Shown one piece after another: positions 27,447 to 39,355 of a DNA stretch of 64,000 nt. The first letter of the stretch is position 1; each line of letters opens with the position of its first letter. Source of the DNA: Streptomyces spongiicola (GTDB taxonomy: Bacteria > Actinomycetota > Actinomycetes > Streptomycetales > Streptomycetaceae); contig NZ_CP029254.1 in the NCBI RefSeq assembly GCF_003122365.1, positions 744,001 through 808,000 on the forward strand. Reading direction: 5' to 3'. The translations under genes and the position numbers were made by a program. The notes under the pieces are model-generated. The model was not told the DNA's origin, searched no databases, and saw nothing but the letters and a program-made list of their open reading frames with translations.

Positions 27447-27547
27447 GACGACTCCGACAACGCGGCAAGGGGGCACCTCTCGCACCCGAAGGACGACGGG
27501 GGGTGCGGGCCGGACGTCGCGGGCCGGGAGGGACTTCACCACACGCC
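27447..27547. repeat. dispersed intergenic element, copy A
   Basis: The 101-bp stretch starts gacgactccgacaacgc and ends in a cgcgggccgggagggacttc core plus cacacgcc. It aligns with one small gap to three copies starting at 39534, 39786 and 40022. The first 10 bases and the ggagggactt core are identical. All copies lie between convergent genes. Confidence 0.7.
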
Positions 27548-28180
27548 CTAGAACTCGGGCCCGTCGCCCGGCTCCTCCTGGTACGAGTAGCGCTGCTCAC
27601 TCCACGGGTCGCCGATGTTGTGGTAGCCCCGCTCCTCCCAGAAGCCCCTGCGGTCGGCCGTCATGTACTCCACGCCGCGCACCCACTTCGGCCCCTTCCA
27701 GGCGTACAGGTGCGGGACGATCAGGCGCAGCGGGAAGCCGTGCTCGGCGGTGAGCAGTTCGCCGTCCTTGTGGGTGGCGAAGATCGTGCGCTCGGAGAGG
27801 AAGTCGGAGAGGCGGAGGTTGGCGCTGAATCCGTACTCGGCCCAGACCATGACATGGGTGACCGCCGGGGCCGGCGGCGCCAGCTCGACGACCGTCGAGG
27901 CGGGTACCCCGCCCCATTCGGCCCCGAGCATGCTGAATTTCGTCACGCAGTGGAGGTCGGCGACGACCGTGGAGAACGGCAGTGCCGAGAACTCCTCGTG
28001 GTTCCAGCAGCGCTTGTCGCCGTCGGCGGTGGCGCCGAAGACCCGGAACTCCCAGCGGTCCGGTTTGAACCTGGGGACGGGTCCGTAGTGGGTGACCGGC
28101 CAGCCGCGCTGAAGCCGCTGCCCCGGAGGTAGCTCGGACTGTTCTGACGCCCGGTGTTCCCGGCTCTCCGGCTGACCCAT
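27548..28180 (-). CDS. sulfite-oxidase-like molybdopterin oxidoreductase
   Basis: A 210-residue protein of the bacterial sulfite oxidase/YedY-like molybdopterin family. The catalytic cysteine region DLHCVTKFS lies near residues 75-83, followed by WGGVPASTVVELA, MVWAEYGFSANLRL and the C-terminal HGFPLRLIVPHLYAWKGPKW and VRGVEYM segments. It lacks a signal peptide and is shorter than full sulfite oxidases, lacking the dimerisation domain. The ATG at 28180 is immediately preceded by GGAGG with almost no spacing, so initiation may be leaderless. It is divergent from bfr. Confidence 0.88.
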   Translation of the reverse strand: MGQPESREHRASEQSELPPGQRLQRGWPVTHYGPVPRFKPDRWEFRVFGATADGDKRCWNHEEFSALPFSTVVADLHCVTKFSMLGAEWGGVPASTVVELAPPAPAVTHVMVWAEYGFSANLRLSDFLSERTIFATHKDGELLTAEHGFPLRLIVPHLYAWKGPKWVRGVEYMTADRRGFWEERGYHNIGDPWSEQRYSYQEEPGDGPEF

Positions 28181-28287
28181 GCCTCCAATGGTGACAGACC
28201 GGGAGGGGTGGTCATGACCGGGTCTGGGCCGATTCGGGCAACTCCTACTAAGGAGGCACTTACTGGACGCCGCTGGATCACGGTGCG

Positions 28288-28303
28288 AGGATGCGCGCAT
28301 CCT
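28288..28303. promoter_or_regulatory. 16-bp perfect palindrome in the bfr leader
   Basis: aggatgcgcgcatcct is perfectly self-complementary and lies 33-48 bases before the bfr start codon. It could be an operator for a dimeric regulator or an mRNA hairpin. It does not resemble the iron box seen upstream of the adjacent ferredoxin gene. Confidence 0.4.
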
Positions 28304-28335
28304 GCCTGAGCCACCTGTGCGGAAGGAGCGCTGCG

Positions 28336-28815
28336 ATGCAGGGCGATCCCGAGGTCCTCGAGTTCCTCAACGAGCAGTTGACCGCCGAGCTCACCGCGAT
28401 CAACCAGTACTTCCTGCACGCGAAGATGCAGGAGAACTTCGGCTGGACGAAGCTCGCCAAGTACACCCGGGCCGAGTCGTTCGACGAGATGAAGCACGCG
28501 GAGGTGCTCACCGACCGCATCCTGTTCCTGGAGGGGCTGCCGAACTACCAGCGGCTGTTCCATGTGCGGGTCGGGCAGACGGTCACCGAGATGTTCCAGG
28601 CGGACCGGCAGATCGAGGTCGAGGCGATCGACCGGCTGAAGCGCGGGATCGAGGTCATGCGCGCCAAGGGCGACATCACGTCCGCGAACATCTTCGAGTC
28701 GATCCTCGCTGACGAGGAGCATCACATCGACTACCTGGACACCCAGCTGGAACTCGTCGAGAAGCTCGGGGAGCCGCTCTACATCGCCCAGGTGATCGAG
28801 CAGCCGGAGTCCTAG
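28336..28815 (+). CDS. bfr: bacterioferritin
   Basis: A 159-residue four-helix-bundle iron-storage protein. Ferroxidase ligands are visible: E18 in NEQLTAELTAINQYFLH, E51 with H54 in SFDEMKHAEVL, E94 in IEVEAIDRL, and E127 with H130 in ILADEEHHIDYL. M52 is the haem-binding methionine position (DEMKHAE). The ATG has a GGAAGGAG site 7 bases upstream. It pairs functionally with the bacterioferritin-associated ferredoxin gene 95 bases downstream on the opposite strand, which helps release iron. Confidence 0.96.
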   Translation: MQGDPEVLEFLNEQLTAELTAINQYFLHAKMQENFGWTKLAKYTRAESFDEMKHAEVLTDRILFLEGLPNYQRLFHVRVGQTVTEMFQADRQIEVEAIDRLKRGIEVMRAKGDITSANIFESILADEEHHIDYLDTQLELVEKLGEPLYIAQVIEQPES

Positions 28816-28909
28816 TCCGGCTGGTACCGTCCCGGCCCAGCTGGTCCGGAATCCGTGCGCGCCGCACTCCGCGGGCCCGGGAGAGCAGGGCCTCCTCGCG
28901 GAGGGGAGG

Positions 28910-29182
28910 CTAGGCCGCTTCGCGCAGCCCTCCGGGGGAGGCCGCCTCCGCGCCCACCGGGGTCATCTCCCCGGACACCGCGCCGGCGCCGCCGCCCCGC
29001 TCCAGCAGCTCGCGGCGCGGGCAGGAGCCGCGGCCGAGAATCCCCTGGATCCGGCGTACGCAGGAACCGCAGTCCGTGCCGGCCTTGGAGACCGAGGCGA
29101 TCTGGCGGGGGGTGCAGGCACCCGCCTCCGCGTGCTCCTTGACCTGCTTCTCCGTGATGCCGAAGCACGAGCAGACGTACAC
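28910..29182 (-). CDS. bfd: bacterioferritin-associated ferredoxin-like (2Fe-2S) protein
   Basis: A 90-residue protein with the BFD-type cysteine arrangement: CSC near residues 4-6 (VYVCSCFGITEKQV) and DCGSCVRRIQ near 38-47, four cysteines binding a [2Fe-2S] cluster. The last 35 residues are a Gly/Ala-rich extension beyond the usual BFD length. The GTG at 29182 is chosen because GGGAGG lies 8 bases upstream; the GTG three codons earlier would overlap that site. An iron box in the promoter predicts derepression under iron limitation, when stored iron must be released from Bfr. Confidence 0.88.
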   Translation of the reverse strand: MYVCSCFGITEKQVKEHAEAGACTPRQIASVSKAGTDCGSCVRRIQGILGRGSCPRRELLERGGGAGAVSGEMTPVGAEAASPGGLREAA

Positions 29183-29233
29183 GCGGTTCACCTCCCGGTG
29201 GATCGAGATCGACTGTGGCGCCCACCCCGAAGA

Positions 29234-29252
29234 TCGGTGAGGCTAACCTAAC
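29234..29252 (-). promoter_or_regulatory. iron box (DmdR/IdeR-type operator) for bfd
   Basis: On the minus strand the sequence reads TTAGGTTAGCCTCACCGAT, close to the actinobacterial iron-box consensus with TTAGGTTAG and CACC half-sites. It lies about 52-70 bases upstream of the bfd start. DtxR-family repressors occupy such sites when Fe(II) is plentiful. Confidence 0.75.
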
Positions 29253-29448
29253 CTTACCCCCGGCTCGCCGGTCGCAAAAGCCCGGGTACGGCCGTGGGGC
29301 GCGGATCACACGGATCCACGCCCCACGGTCGGAGCCGTCGCCTCACCGGTCGCGGCGCCAGCCTGTCACCGGTCCTGTCAGCGGCCGCGGCGCCAGCCTG
29401 TCACCGGTCCCGCCACCGGTCCTGACACAGGTCCCGCCACCGCTCCCG

Positions 29449-32989
<3,541 letters not shown>

Positions 32990-33183
32990 CCGGGGCCGGG
33001 CCACGCCACGCGCCCCGCGAGTTACGGGCACGGGCGCCCGGCAGGCACCGGGCCACGCCCTGACCGCCTCGGGCCCGCGCCCCTGACGGGTCCCGGTCCG
33101 GGCGGCGCCGGCTGCTGCCGTGGCCCGGGCCGGTATGGACCGGGCCGGTAGCGGAGGCCGGAGGGCGCCCGGAGGACCGCGGC

Positions 33184-33201
33184 GGGCTCGTACGGGAGCC
33201 C
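33184..33201 (+). terminator. candidate terminator downstream of trpE
   Basis: A 6-bp stem, gggctc/gagccc, with a 6-base loop sits in the 257-bp gap between trpE and the convergent NlpC/P60 fragment. There is no T-tract, and the rest of the gap shows nothing definite. Confidence 0.25.
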
Positions 33202-33246
33202 TGGCGGTGCCCTCCGGGGCGGACCGGCGGCGGACGGCGGCGTGTG

Positions 33247-33420
33247 TCAGAAGCGCCGGATGACCCGCAGGCTCCCGCTGTACAGCTCGGTCCCGGCGTC
33301 CAGCACGGACAGCGCTCCGAGATCCGCCATCGTCGGCCCGTCGGGTGTCTTGCGGCTGGACGCGAAGCGGTGCCTGCCGTGCTGGTCCCGGCCGAGGTAG
33401 ATGCCGACGTGCCCGGGCCT
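33247..33420 (-). pseudogene. C-terminal fragment of an NlpC/P60-type peptidase
   Basis: The frame ends in PGHVGIYLGRDQHGRHRF, then GPTMADLG and SLRVIRRF before a stop. This matches the tail of secreted NlpC/P60 (C40) peptidases, where GHVGIYLG carries the catalytic histidine. Upstream of residue PGHVG the frame becomes Arg/Pro-rich low-complexity sequence, and neither the cysteine motif nor a signal peptide is present. It is therefore a truncated remnant. Confidence 0.6.
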
Positions 33421-33629
33421 CGGCCGAGGCGGGGAACCACGTCGGTGCGGTCGCCGGCACACCGGCGACCGGAGCCGGACGGCGCACCGGGCCGTCCGGC
33501 CGTTCACGGCGGCAGCGGGGCGGACGCGGACGGACCGGCGGCGGACGGCGGGGGCGGGGGCCGGTGGGCGGGCCGCGGGAGCGGTGTGCGGTCGCCGTGC
33601 CACCGCCCACCGCCCGCCATCAGCCAACC

Positions 33630-33673
33630 GCCAACCGCCAACCGCCAACGGCCGTCAGCCGTCAGCCGTCAGC
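33630..33673. repeat. 7-bp tandem repeats at the 3' end of pfkA
   Basis: ccaaccg-type units (four copies) are followed by ccgtcag (three copies). The array runs into the pfkA stop codon at 33669-33671. Confidence 0.8.
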
Positions 33674-34697
33674 CGAAGAAGACGCCGACCTCCTCGTAGA
33701 GGGCCGGGTCGACCGTCTTGAGCCTCGCCGTCGCGTCGGCGATCGGCACGCGGACGATGTCCGTGCCGCGCAGGGCGACCATCTTCCCGTAGTCGCCGTC
33801 GCGCACCGCCTCGATCGCGTGCAGGCCGAAGCGGGTCGCCAGCCAGCGGTCGAACGCGCTGGGCGTGCCGCCGCGCTGGACGTGGCCCAGTACGGTCGTC
33901 CTGGCCTCCTTGCCGGTTCGCTTCTCGATCTCCTTGGCCAGCCACTCCCCGACGCCCGAGAGCCGGACGTGCCCGAAGGAGTCCAGCGTCCCGTCCTTGA
34001 GGACCATGTCGCCGTCCCTCGGCATCGCGCCCTCGGCGACGACGACGATCGGCGCGTAGGAGGCGCGGAACCGGGAGGTGACCCAGGCGCAGACCCGGTC
34101 CAGGTCGAACCGCTGCTCCGGGATGAGGATGACGTTCGCGCCGCCCGCCAGTCCCGAGTGCAGCGCGATCCAGCCCGCGTGACGGCCCATCACCTCGACC
34201 ACGAGAACCCGCATATGGGACTCCGCCGTGGTGTGCAGCCGGTCGATGGCCTCGGTGGCGATACCGACGGCCGTGTCGAAGCCGAAGGTGTAGTCCGTGG
34301 CGGACAGGTCGTTGTCGATGGTCTTCGGCACACCCACGCACTTGACTCCGTACTCGCCGGACAGGCGCGCGGCGACCCCGAGGGTGTCCTCGCCGCCGAT
34401 CGCGATGAGGGCCTCCACCTCGTGCTTGGCGAGGTTCTCCCTGATCCGGCGGACCCCGTTCTCCGCCTTGAGGGGGTTGGTCCGCGAGGAGCCGAGGACG
34501 GTGCCGCCGCGCGGGAGGATGCCCCGGACCGCGGGGATGTCGAGGCGCACGGTGTCGCCCTCCAGCGGCCCGCGCCAGCCGTCCCGGTAGCCGGTGAACT
34601 CGTATCCGTACTCCTGCACGCCCTTGCGGACGATGCCGCGGATGACCGCGTTGAGGCCGGGGCAGTCGCCGCCCCCGGTCAGTACTCCGACCCGCAT
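33669..34697 (-). CDS. pfkA: 6-phosphofructokinase
   Basis: A 342-residue phosphofructokinase. Motifs are MRVGVLTGGGDCPGLNAVIR at residues 1-20, IAIGGEDTLGVAARL near 97-111, GVPKTIDNDLSATDYTFGFD (two parts, near 122-141), EVMGRHAGWIALHSG near 162-176, IPEQRFDLD, and LGHVQRGGTPSAFDR near 275-289. GGEDT in place of GGDGS is characteristic of the actinobacterial group, which includes both ATP- and PPi-dependent enzymes, so the phosphoryl donor is not certain. An AAGGGA site lies 6-12 bases before the ATG. Confidence 0.93.
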   Translation of the reverse strand: MRVGVLTGGGDCPGLNAVIRGIVRKGVQEYGYEFTGYRDGWRGPLEGDTVRLDIPAVRGILPRGGTVLGSSRTNPLKAENGVRRIRENLAKHEVEALIAIGGEDTLGVAARLSGEYGVKCVGVPKTIDNDLSATDYTFGFDTAVGIATEAIDRLHTTAESHMRVLVVEVMGRHAGWIALHSGLAGGANVILIPEQRFDLDRVCAWVTSRFRASYAPIVVVAEGAMPRDGDMVLKDGTLDSFGHVRLSGVGEWLAKEIEKRTGKEARTTVLGHVQRGGTPSAFDRWLATRFGLHAIEAVRDGDYGKMVALRGTDIVRVPIADATARLKTVDPALYEEVGVFFG

Positions 34698-34745
34698 GGA
34701 AGGTCCCTTCGCCGTCGGTGGCCGCATTCACCGGCAACGCTAGTG

Positions 34746-34759
34746 GTGACCCAGGTCAC
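34746..34759. promoter_or_regulatory. palindrome gtgacc-ca-ggtcac in the pfkA promoter region
   Basis: A perfect inverted repeat with 6-base arms lies 49-62 bases upstream of the pfkA start codon, adjacent to a tagcgt -10-like sequence on the minus strand. It may be a binding site for a dimeric regulator; the regulator is unknown. Confidence 0.35.
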
Positions 34760-34874
34760 TCCGGCACGGCACAAAAGGTGAATTCCGGTCGGCGAAAGGG
34801 TGGTTGGCGTCCGGCGATTCACTCCATCGAGTGGATGGAACATCGAATCCGGGACAACTGCCCGGCACAGGGGG

Positions 34875-35564
34875 TCAAGCGTCGTCGAGGCCGCGCTCGA
34901 TCGCGTAGCGCACCAGCTCCACCCGGTTGTGCAGCTGGAGCTTGCCCAGGGTGTTCTGCACGTGGTTCTGCACCGTGCGGTGCGAGATCACCAGCCGCTC
35001 CGCGATCTGCTTGTACGAGAGGCCCTTGGCCACCAGGCGCAGCACCTCGGTCTCCCGGTCGGTGAGCTTCGGTGCCGACGGATCGCCCGGTCCCGCCGCG
35101 GGCGCGGGCTCGCTCGCCAGCCGCCGGTACTCCCCCAGCACCAGCCCCGCGAGGCCCGGGGTGAACACCGGGTCGCCGGCCGCGGTGCGCCGCACGGCGT
35201 CGACCAGCTCCTCCGTGCTGGCCGACTTCAGCAGATAGCCGGTGGCCCCCGACTTCACCGCCTCCAGCACGTCGGCGTGCTCCCCGCTGGCGGAGAGCAC
35301 CAGGACCCGCAGGGCGGCGTCAGCGCCGACGAGTTCCCGGCACACCCGGACGCCCGGCATCCCGGGCAGATTGAGGTCCAGCACGAGGACGTCCGGCGCC
35401 GCGGCCCTGGCCCGGCGCACCGCCTGCGGACCGTCGCCCGCGGTCGCCACCACCTCGCAGCCCGCCGCGGACAGGTCGCGGGCGACCGCGTCCCGCCACA
35501 TCGGGTGGTCGTCCACGACCATGACCCGCACGGGCCGGCGGGCCTCCCCGCTCGTCTCCGTCAT
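34875..35564 (-). CDS. macR: MacR-type NarL/FixJ response regulator
   Basis: A 229-residue response regulator. The receiver domain (about residues 10-128) has VMVVDDHPMW, the phosphoacceptor Asp in VLVLDLNLPGMPG near residue 61, and GYLLKSASTEEL near 109-120. A LuxR-type helix-turn-helix occupies about 160-225 (LTDRETEVLRLVAKGLSYKQ, then IAERLVISHRTVQNHVQNTL). Its ATG overlaps the sensor kinase stop as ATGA, so the pair is translationally coupled. Location and kinase type match the Streptomyces MacRS system, which controls morphogenesis-related membrane protein genes. Confidence 0.85.
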   Translation of the reverse strand: MTETSGEARRPVRVMVVDDHPMWRDAVARDLSAAGCEVVATAGDGPQAVRRARAAAPDVLVLDLNLPGMPGVRVCRELVGADAALRVLVLSASGEHADVLEAVKSGATGYLLKSASTEELVDAVRRTAAGDPVFTPGLAGLVLGEYRRLASEPAPAAGPGDPSAPKLTDRETEVLRLVAKGLSYKQIAERLVISHRTVQNHVQNTLGKLQLHNRVELVRYAIERGLDDA

Positions 35565-36865
35565 CGCTCCGGCCTCCCCCGGGTCCCCCTCGGGACCGTC
35601 AACTCGACTTCCGTACCCTGCCCCGGCACCGAGAGCAGCTCCGCGGTGCCGCCGATGTCCCGCAGCCGGCCGCGGATCGAGAGCGCGACACCGAGCCGCC
35701 CCTCGCCCTCGGCCTGGGCGAGCCGGCCCTCCGGGATCCCCGGTCCGTCGTCCCGGACCGTGACGACCACCTCGTCCGGCCCGTCCTCGACCAGGATCCA
35801 CGCCCGCGCGCCCTCGCCCGCGTGTCTGCGGACGTTGTCCAGGGCGGCACCGACAGCGGCCGCGAGTTCGCTCGCCGTGCGCGCCGGGAGCAGCACCGGG
35901 GCGCCCGGCTCGGACAGGGTCACCCGGCTGCCGGCCCGCGGCGCGAGCAGCGGGCGCAGGTCCACCGGCGGGCGCGCCCCGGCGCTTCCACCGTCGGACC
36001 CGTCCGGCCCGTTCCGCAAGTCCCGCCCGTCCCGCCCGTCCCGCAAGTCCGACCCGTCCCACAAGTCCGGCCCGTCCGGCTCGTCGACGAGTCGGACGAC
36101 CGCGCCGCGGGCCGCGTCCTCCGACACCCGGGACGCGGGGACCAGCCCGCCGGCCACCAGGGTCCGCAGGGCGACCTCCTGCTCGCCCGCCATCCGGCCG
36201 AGTTCCGCCGCCTCGCCCCCGATCGCCGTACCCCGCCGCTGCACCATGGCCAGCACCTGGAGCACACCGTCGTGGATGTCGCGGGCCAGCCGCTCCCTCT
36301 CCCGGGTCGCGGCCTCGATCTCCAGGGCGCGGGCCAGGGTGCGCTCGGAGGCCCGGGCGACCTCGACGACGTACCCGATGGCGATGGACGCGACCCACAC
36401 CAGCAGCACGTTGTGGATCGTGTCCCGGCTGGGCTCGCCGCGCTCGACGATGTTGGCGACGGCGACCAGGGAGGACGCGAAGCCCGCCCAGCGCCAGCCG
36501 CCCTTGATCGCGAAGGCGAGTACCGAACCCGCCGTCCAGATCGAGGGGAGCGTGGGGCCGTCGATCTGCTGCGCGTGCGCGTCGGCGAGCGGGGTGAGCA
36601 GGATGCCGGTGAGGGCGACGGTGAGATCGGCGCCGAGGAAGCGCCTGGTGCAGGCGGTCGCGTTCGCCACCCTGGGGAGCGTCGCCAGCGTCCAGACGGC
36701 CATCACGGCGAGGAAGCCGACGGCCACCCAGGGGCGTTCGTACCTGTCCCCGGCGAAGGCGAGGAGGAGGATCGCGTACCCCGCGGTCAGCACGCGGTAC
36801 GCGGCCAGCGCACGCCACAGCGGCAGCTCGACCGACATGCGTACGACCCGCTCGCGCCTGGCCAT
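35561..36865 (-). CDS. macS: MacS-family sensor histidine kinase
   Basis: A 434-residue membrane kinase. The N-terminal half has about five to six membrane segments. The dimerisation/phosphoacceptor motif is RLARDIHDGVLQVLAMVQRR near residues 190-209, with the histidine in DIHDG. The HATPase domain has AALDNVRRHAGEGAR and VTVRDDGPGIPEGRL near 345-395. Between them is an unusual linker of DG repeats (DGPDLWDGSDLRDGRDGRD) encoded by cccgtcccgcaag iterations at 35990-36075. The ATG has a GGGGGAT site upstream. It is co-transcribed with macR. Confidence 0.87.
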   Translation of the reverse strand: MARRERVVRMSVELPLWRALAAYRVLTAGYAILLLAFAGDRYERPWVAVGFLAVMAVWTLATLPRVANATACTRRFLGADLTVALTGILLTPLADAHAQQIDGPTLPSIWTAGSVLAFAIKGGWRWAGFASSLVAVANIVERGEPSRDTIHNVLLVWVASIAIGYVVEVARASERTLARALEIEAATRERERLARDIHDGVLQVLAMVQRRGTAIGGEAAELGRMAGEQEVALRTLVAGGLVPASRVSEDAARGAVVRLVDEPDGPDLWDGSDLRDGRDGRDLRNGPDGSDGGSAGARPPVDLRPLLAPRAGSRVTLSEPGAPVLLPARTASELAAAVGAALDNVRRHAGEGARAWILVEDGPDEVVVTVRDDGPGIPEGRLAQAEGEGRLGVALSIRGRLRDIGGTAELLSVPGQGTEVELTVPRGTRGRPER

Positions 36866-36903
36866 TGCCCGATCCCCCAGTCCGTCCGGTCGGACGGGCG
36901 ACG

Positions 36904-37671
36904 CTACCGGTCGCCGGCCCGCTCCGCCCCGCCGGCCCCCTTCGCGGCCCGCTCCGCCTCCTTGGCGGCCTCCTTCGCCGCCTTCTCGGCGTCCGCGATC
37001 TGCCGCTTGGCCGCCGTGGCGTAGATGTCCACGTACTCCTGGCCGGAGAGCTTCATGATCTCGTACATGACCTCGTCGGTCACCGAGCGCAGGATGAAGC
37101 GGTCGTGCTCCATGCCGTGGTAGCGGCTGAAGTCGAGCGGCTTGCCGATCCTGATACCCGGGCTCATCAGCTTGGGGACGACCTGGCCGGGGGGCTGGAT
37201 CTTCTCGGTGTCGATCATCGCGACCGGGATGACGGGCGCGCCGGTGGCGAGCGCCACGCGGGCCAGGCCGCCCGGCTTCCCGCGGTAGAGCCGGCCGTCC
37301 GGGGAGCGGGTGCCCTCCGGGTAGATACCGAAGAGCTCGCCGCGCTCGATGACCTCGATGCCGCTCCTGACGGCCGCCTCGCCGGCGCCGCGCGCCCCGG
37401 AGCGGTCGACCGGGAGCTGGCCGACCCCCTTGAAGAAGGCCGCGGTGAGCTTGCCCTTCACACCCGGCGAGGTGAAGTACTCGGCCTTGGCGATGAACGT
37501 GACCTTGCGGTCCAGGACCGCGGGCAGGAAGAAGGAGTCCGAGAAGGACAGGTGGTTGCTCGCGAGGATCGCCGGCCCCTCGGCGGGAACGTTCTCCAGG
37601 CCCTCCACCCACGGCCTGAAGGCGAGCTTCAGCGCCCCGCCGATGGAGAACTTCATAGCGCCGTAGATCAA
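36904..37671 (-). CDS. lysophospholipid (1-acylglycerol-3-phosphate) acyltransferase
   Basis: About 255 residues. The PlsC-type motifs are SNHLSFSDSF (NH-x4-D) near residues 40-49, GVGQLPVDRSG near 84-94, GIYPEGTRSPDG near 116-127 and VIPVAMID near 147-154. The C-terminus is a charged Ala/Lys helix. It acylates lysophosphatidate at the inner membrane. The TTG at 37671 is preferred because AGGAAGG lies 8 bases upstream; the ATG five codons later, beginning MKFSIGG, is the alternative. Confidence 0.88.
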   Translation of the reverse strand: MIYGAMKFSIGGALKLAFRPWVEGLENVPAEGPAILASNHLSFSDSFFLPAVLDRKVTFIAKAEYFTSPGVKGKLTAAFFKGVGQLPVDRSGARGAGEAAVRSGIEVIERGELFGIYPEGTRSPDGRLYRGKPGGLARVALATGAPVIPVAMIDTEKIQPPGQVVPKLMSPGIRIGKPLDFSRYHGMEHDRFILRSVTDEVMYEIMKLSGQEYVDIYATAAKRQIADAEKAAKEAAKEAERAAKGAGGAERAGDR

Positions 37672-37844
37672 CTCGAGTGCCTTCCTGGTGTCCGTCGGAA
37701 AGACCTTAACCCCTGGCGGGACCGGGCTCCCCACAGCGGTCCCGTGCCGCGCGGGCTCAGCCCTGGTCGGTGCCGGTCCCGTCGCGTACGGTGAATCTGC
37801 CCACCGGGGGGACGCCCCCCGGGCCGCCCTGAAAGGAGACCCCG

Positions 37845-38624
37845 GTGCCGGTCCTTCCTGGAGCCGAGCCGTACCGCCACGAGGGTGGCGAGGTCGGCGT
37901 ACTTCTCTGCCACGGCTTCACCGGTTCCCCCCAGTCGCTGCGCCCGTGGGCGGAGTTCCTCGCGGAGCGCGGACTGACCGTCTCGCTGCCGCTGCTGCCC
38001 GGGCACGGCACCCGCTGGCAGGACATGGCGGTCACCGGCTGGCAGGACTGGTACGCGGAGGTGGACCGGGAGTTCCGGACGCTGGGCGGGGAGTGCCGCC
38101 AGGTCTTCGTGTTCGGGCTGTCGATGGGCGGCGCGCTGACCCTGCGGCTGGCCGCCCGGCACGGCGACGCGGTCAGCGGTATCGCGGTGGTGAACCCGGC
38201 CAACAAGGTGCACGGCCCGGCGGCGCACGCGCTTCCGGTGGCCCGCCACCTCATGCGCACCACGAAGGGCCTGGCCAACGACATCGCGAAGGAGGGCATG
38301 GACGAGGTGGCCTACGACCGCGTCCCCCTGCACGCCGCCCACTCGCTGCGGAACTTCCTCCGGCTCGTCGACGGCGAGCTTCCCCAGGTCACCCAGCCGA
38401 TGCTGCTGCTGCACAGCCCTCAGGACCATGTGGTGCCGCCCGCGGACTCGGCCCGGATCCTCGGCCGGGTGTCGTCGACGGACGTCCGGGAGGTCCTGCT
38501 GGAACAGAGCTACCACGTGGCGACGTTGGACCATGACGCGGAGCGGATTTTCGAGGAGAGCCACGCGTTCATCGGCCGCCTCGCTCCGAGTGTCGGCGAG
38601 AAGGGAAGCACGACCGGTGGCTGA
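37845..38624 (+). CDS. alpha/beta hydrolase (carboxylesterase/monoacylglycerol lipase type)
   Basis: A 259-residue hydrolase. The oxyanion-hole motif is LCHGFTGSPQS near residues 21-31, the nucleophile Ser in VFGLSMGGALTLRLA near 89-103, the acid Asp in HSPQDHVVPP near 196-205 and the His in QSYHVATLDHD near 225-235. This resembles Est30-like thermophilic carboxylesterases. The GTG start has an AAAGGAG site 6 bases upstream. It overlaps the next gene by 8 bases, so the two are coupled. The adjacent acyltransferase gene suggests a lipid-related role, which is inference. Confidence 0.88.
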   Translation: MPVLPGAEPYRHEGGEVGVLLCHGFTGSPQSLRPWAEFLAERGLTVSLPLLPGHGTRWQDMAVTGWQDWYAEVDREFRTLGGECRQVFVFGLSMGGALTLRLAARHGDAVSGIAVVNPANKVHGPAAHALPVARHLMRTTKGLANDIAKEGMDEVAYDRVPLHAAHSLRNFLRLVDGELPQVTQPMLLLHSPQDHVVPPADSARILGRVSSTDVREVLLEQSYHVATLDHDAERIFEESHAFIGRLAPSVGEKGSTTGG

Positions 38625-39228
38625 GCAGCACGACGCGGACCGGGACCGGGACCGGGAACCGCAGCCCGTCGACGAGGAGGCCGCCTGGGCCGCGATCGTC
38701 GCGGGCTACGGGCAGGAGCCCGCGGACCCGCCGGGGGCGAAGCCGTTCAAGTCGGTGGAGGACCTCGCGGGCCTGCAGAAGACCGTCCGGAACGACGGGC
38801 CGGCCGGCGGGGCCGGTGACCGTTCCGACGGGGGCGAGGGCGGGAGCGGCGAGGAGGACGAGGGCCCGCGGCCGGAGAAGCCGCTGGGCAGCTCCGTCGT
38901 GTTCGCGCCCGGGGTGGGCGGGGGGCCGCGCGACTACACGATCGCCGAGCCCGGCGGCGAGGAGCCGGACGACGGCGACGAGGGCCATTTCGTACCGCCT
39001 GAGCCCCCGCCGCTGCCGGAGGCCGACACGACCGCGAAGTTCGCCTGGCTGGCGGTGATCGGCGGACCCGTGCTGCTGCTGCTCGCCGTGATCCTGCGGT
39101 GGGACATGACCTGGTGGCTGACCACGCTCGGCGTCGGCGGCTTCCTGGGCGGCTTCGCCACACTGGTGGCGCGGATGTCCCACGGGGACGACGAGGACGA
39201 CGACCCGGGGCGCGGGGCGGTCGTCTAG
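38617..39228 (+). CDS. conserved hypothetical membrane protein
   Basis: A 203-residue protein. The first 135 residues are hydrophilic and acidic, with a conserved-looking EEAAWAAIVAGYGQEPADPP segment near residue 15. Two transmembrane helices follow (FAWLAVIGGPVLLLLAVILRW and WLTTLGVGGFLGGFATLVA, about 145-185), then an acidic tail. No catalytic motif is visible. The GTG start overlaps the hydrolase gene and has an AAGGGA site 10 bases upstream, so expression is coupled to it. Confidence 0.75.
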   Translation: MAEQHDADRDRDREPQPVDEEAAWAAIVAGYGQEPADPPGAKPFKSVEDLAGLQKTVRNDGPAGGAGDRSDGGEGGSGEEDEGPRPEKPLGSSVVFAPGVGGGPRDYTIAEPGGEEPDDGDEGHFVPPEPPPLPEADTTAKFAWLAVIGGPVLLLLAVILRWDMTWWLTTLGVGGFLGGFATLVARMSHGDDEDDDPGRGAVV

Positions 39229-39355
39229 CAGTGCACTGACGATCTTGAAAACGCGCCCGGCTCACACCGGATCGCCCCGATCGGCGTTTACGGGTGAACC
39301 AGGACAAGGCGGGCGACCGGAGCGAGATCTTCAGCGGACTCCCGGCCAGAACCAG

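Larger units (their letters stand above)
26979..27547. repeat. 569-bp non-coding region between convergent genes, rich in short repeats
   Basis: It begins with iterated cagacggacacagacgg (26995-27075) and gacgagcccggacgag (27100-27135). A more mixed GC-rich part follows, then a 9-bp array, and finally a ~100-bp element also found at 39.5-40.1 kb. No gene was recognised. It separates endonuclease IV from the convergent sulfite-oxidase-like gene. Confidence 0.7.
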
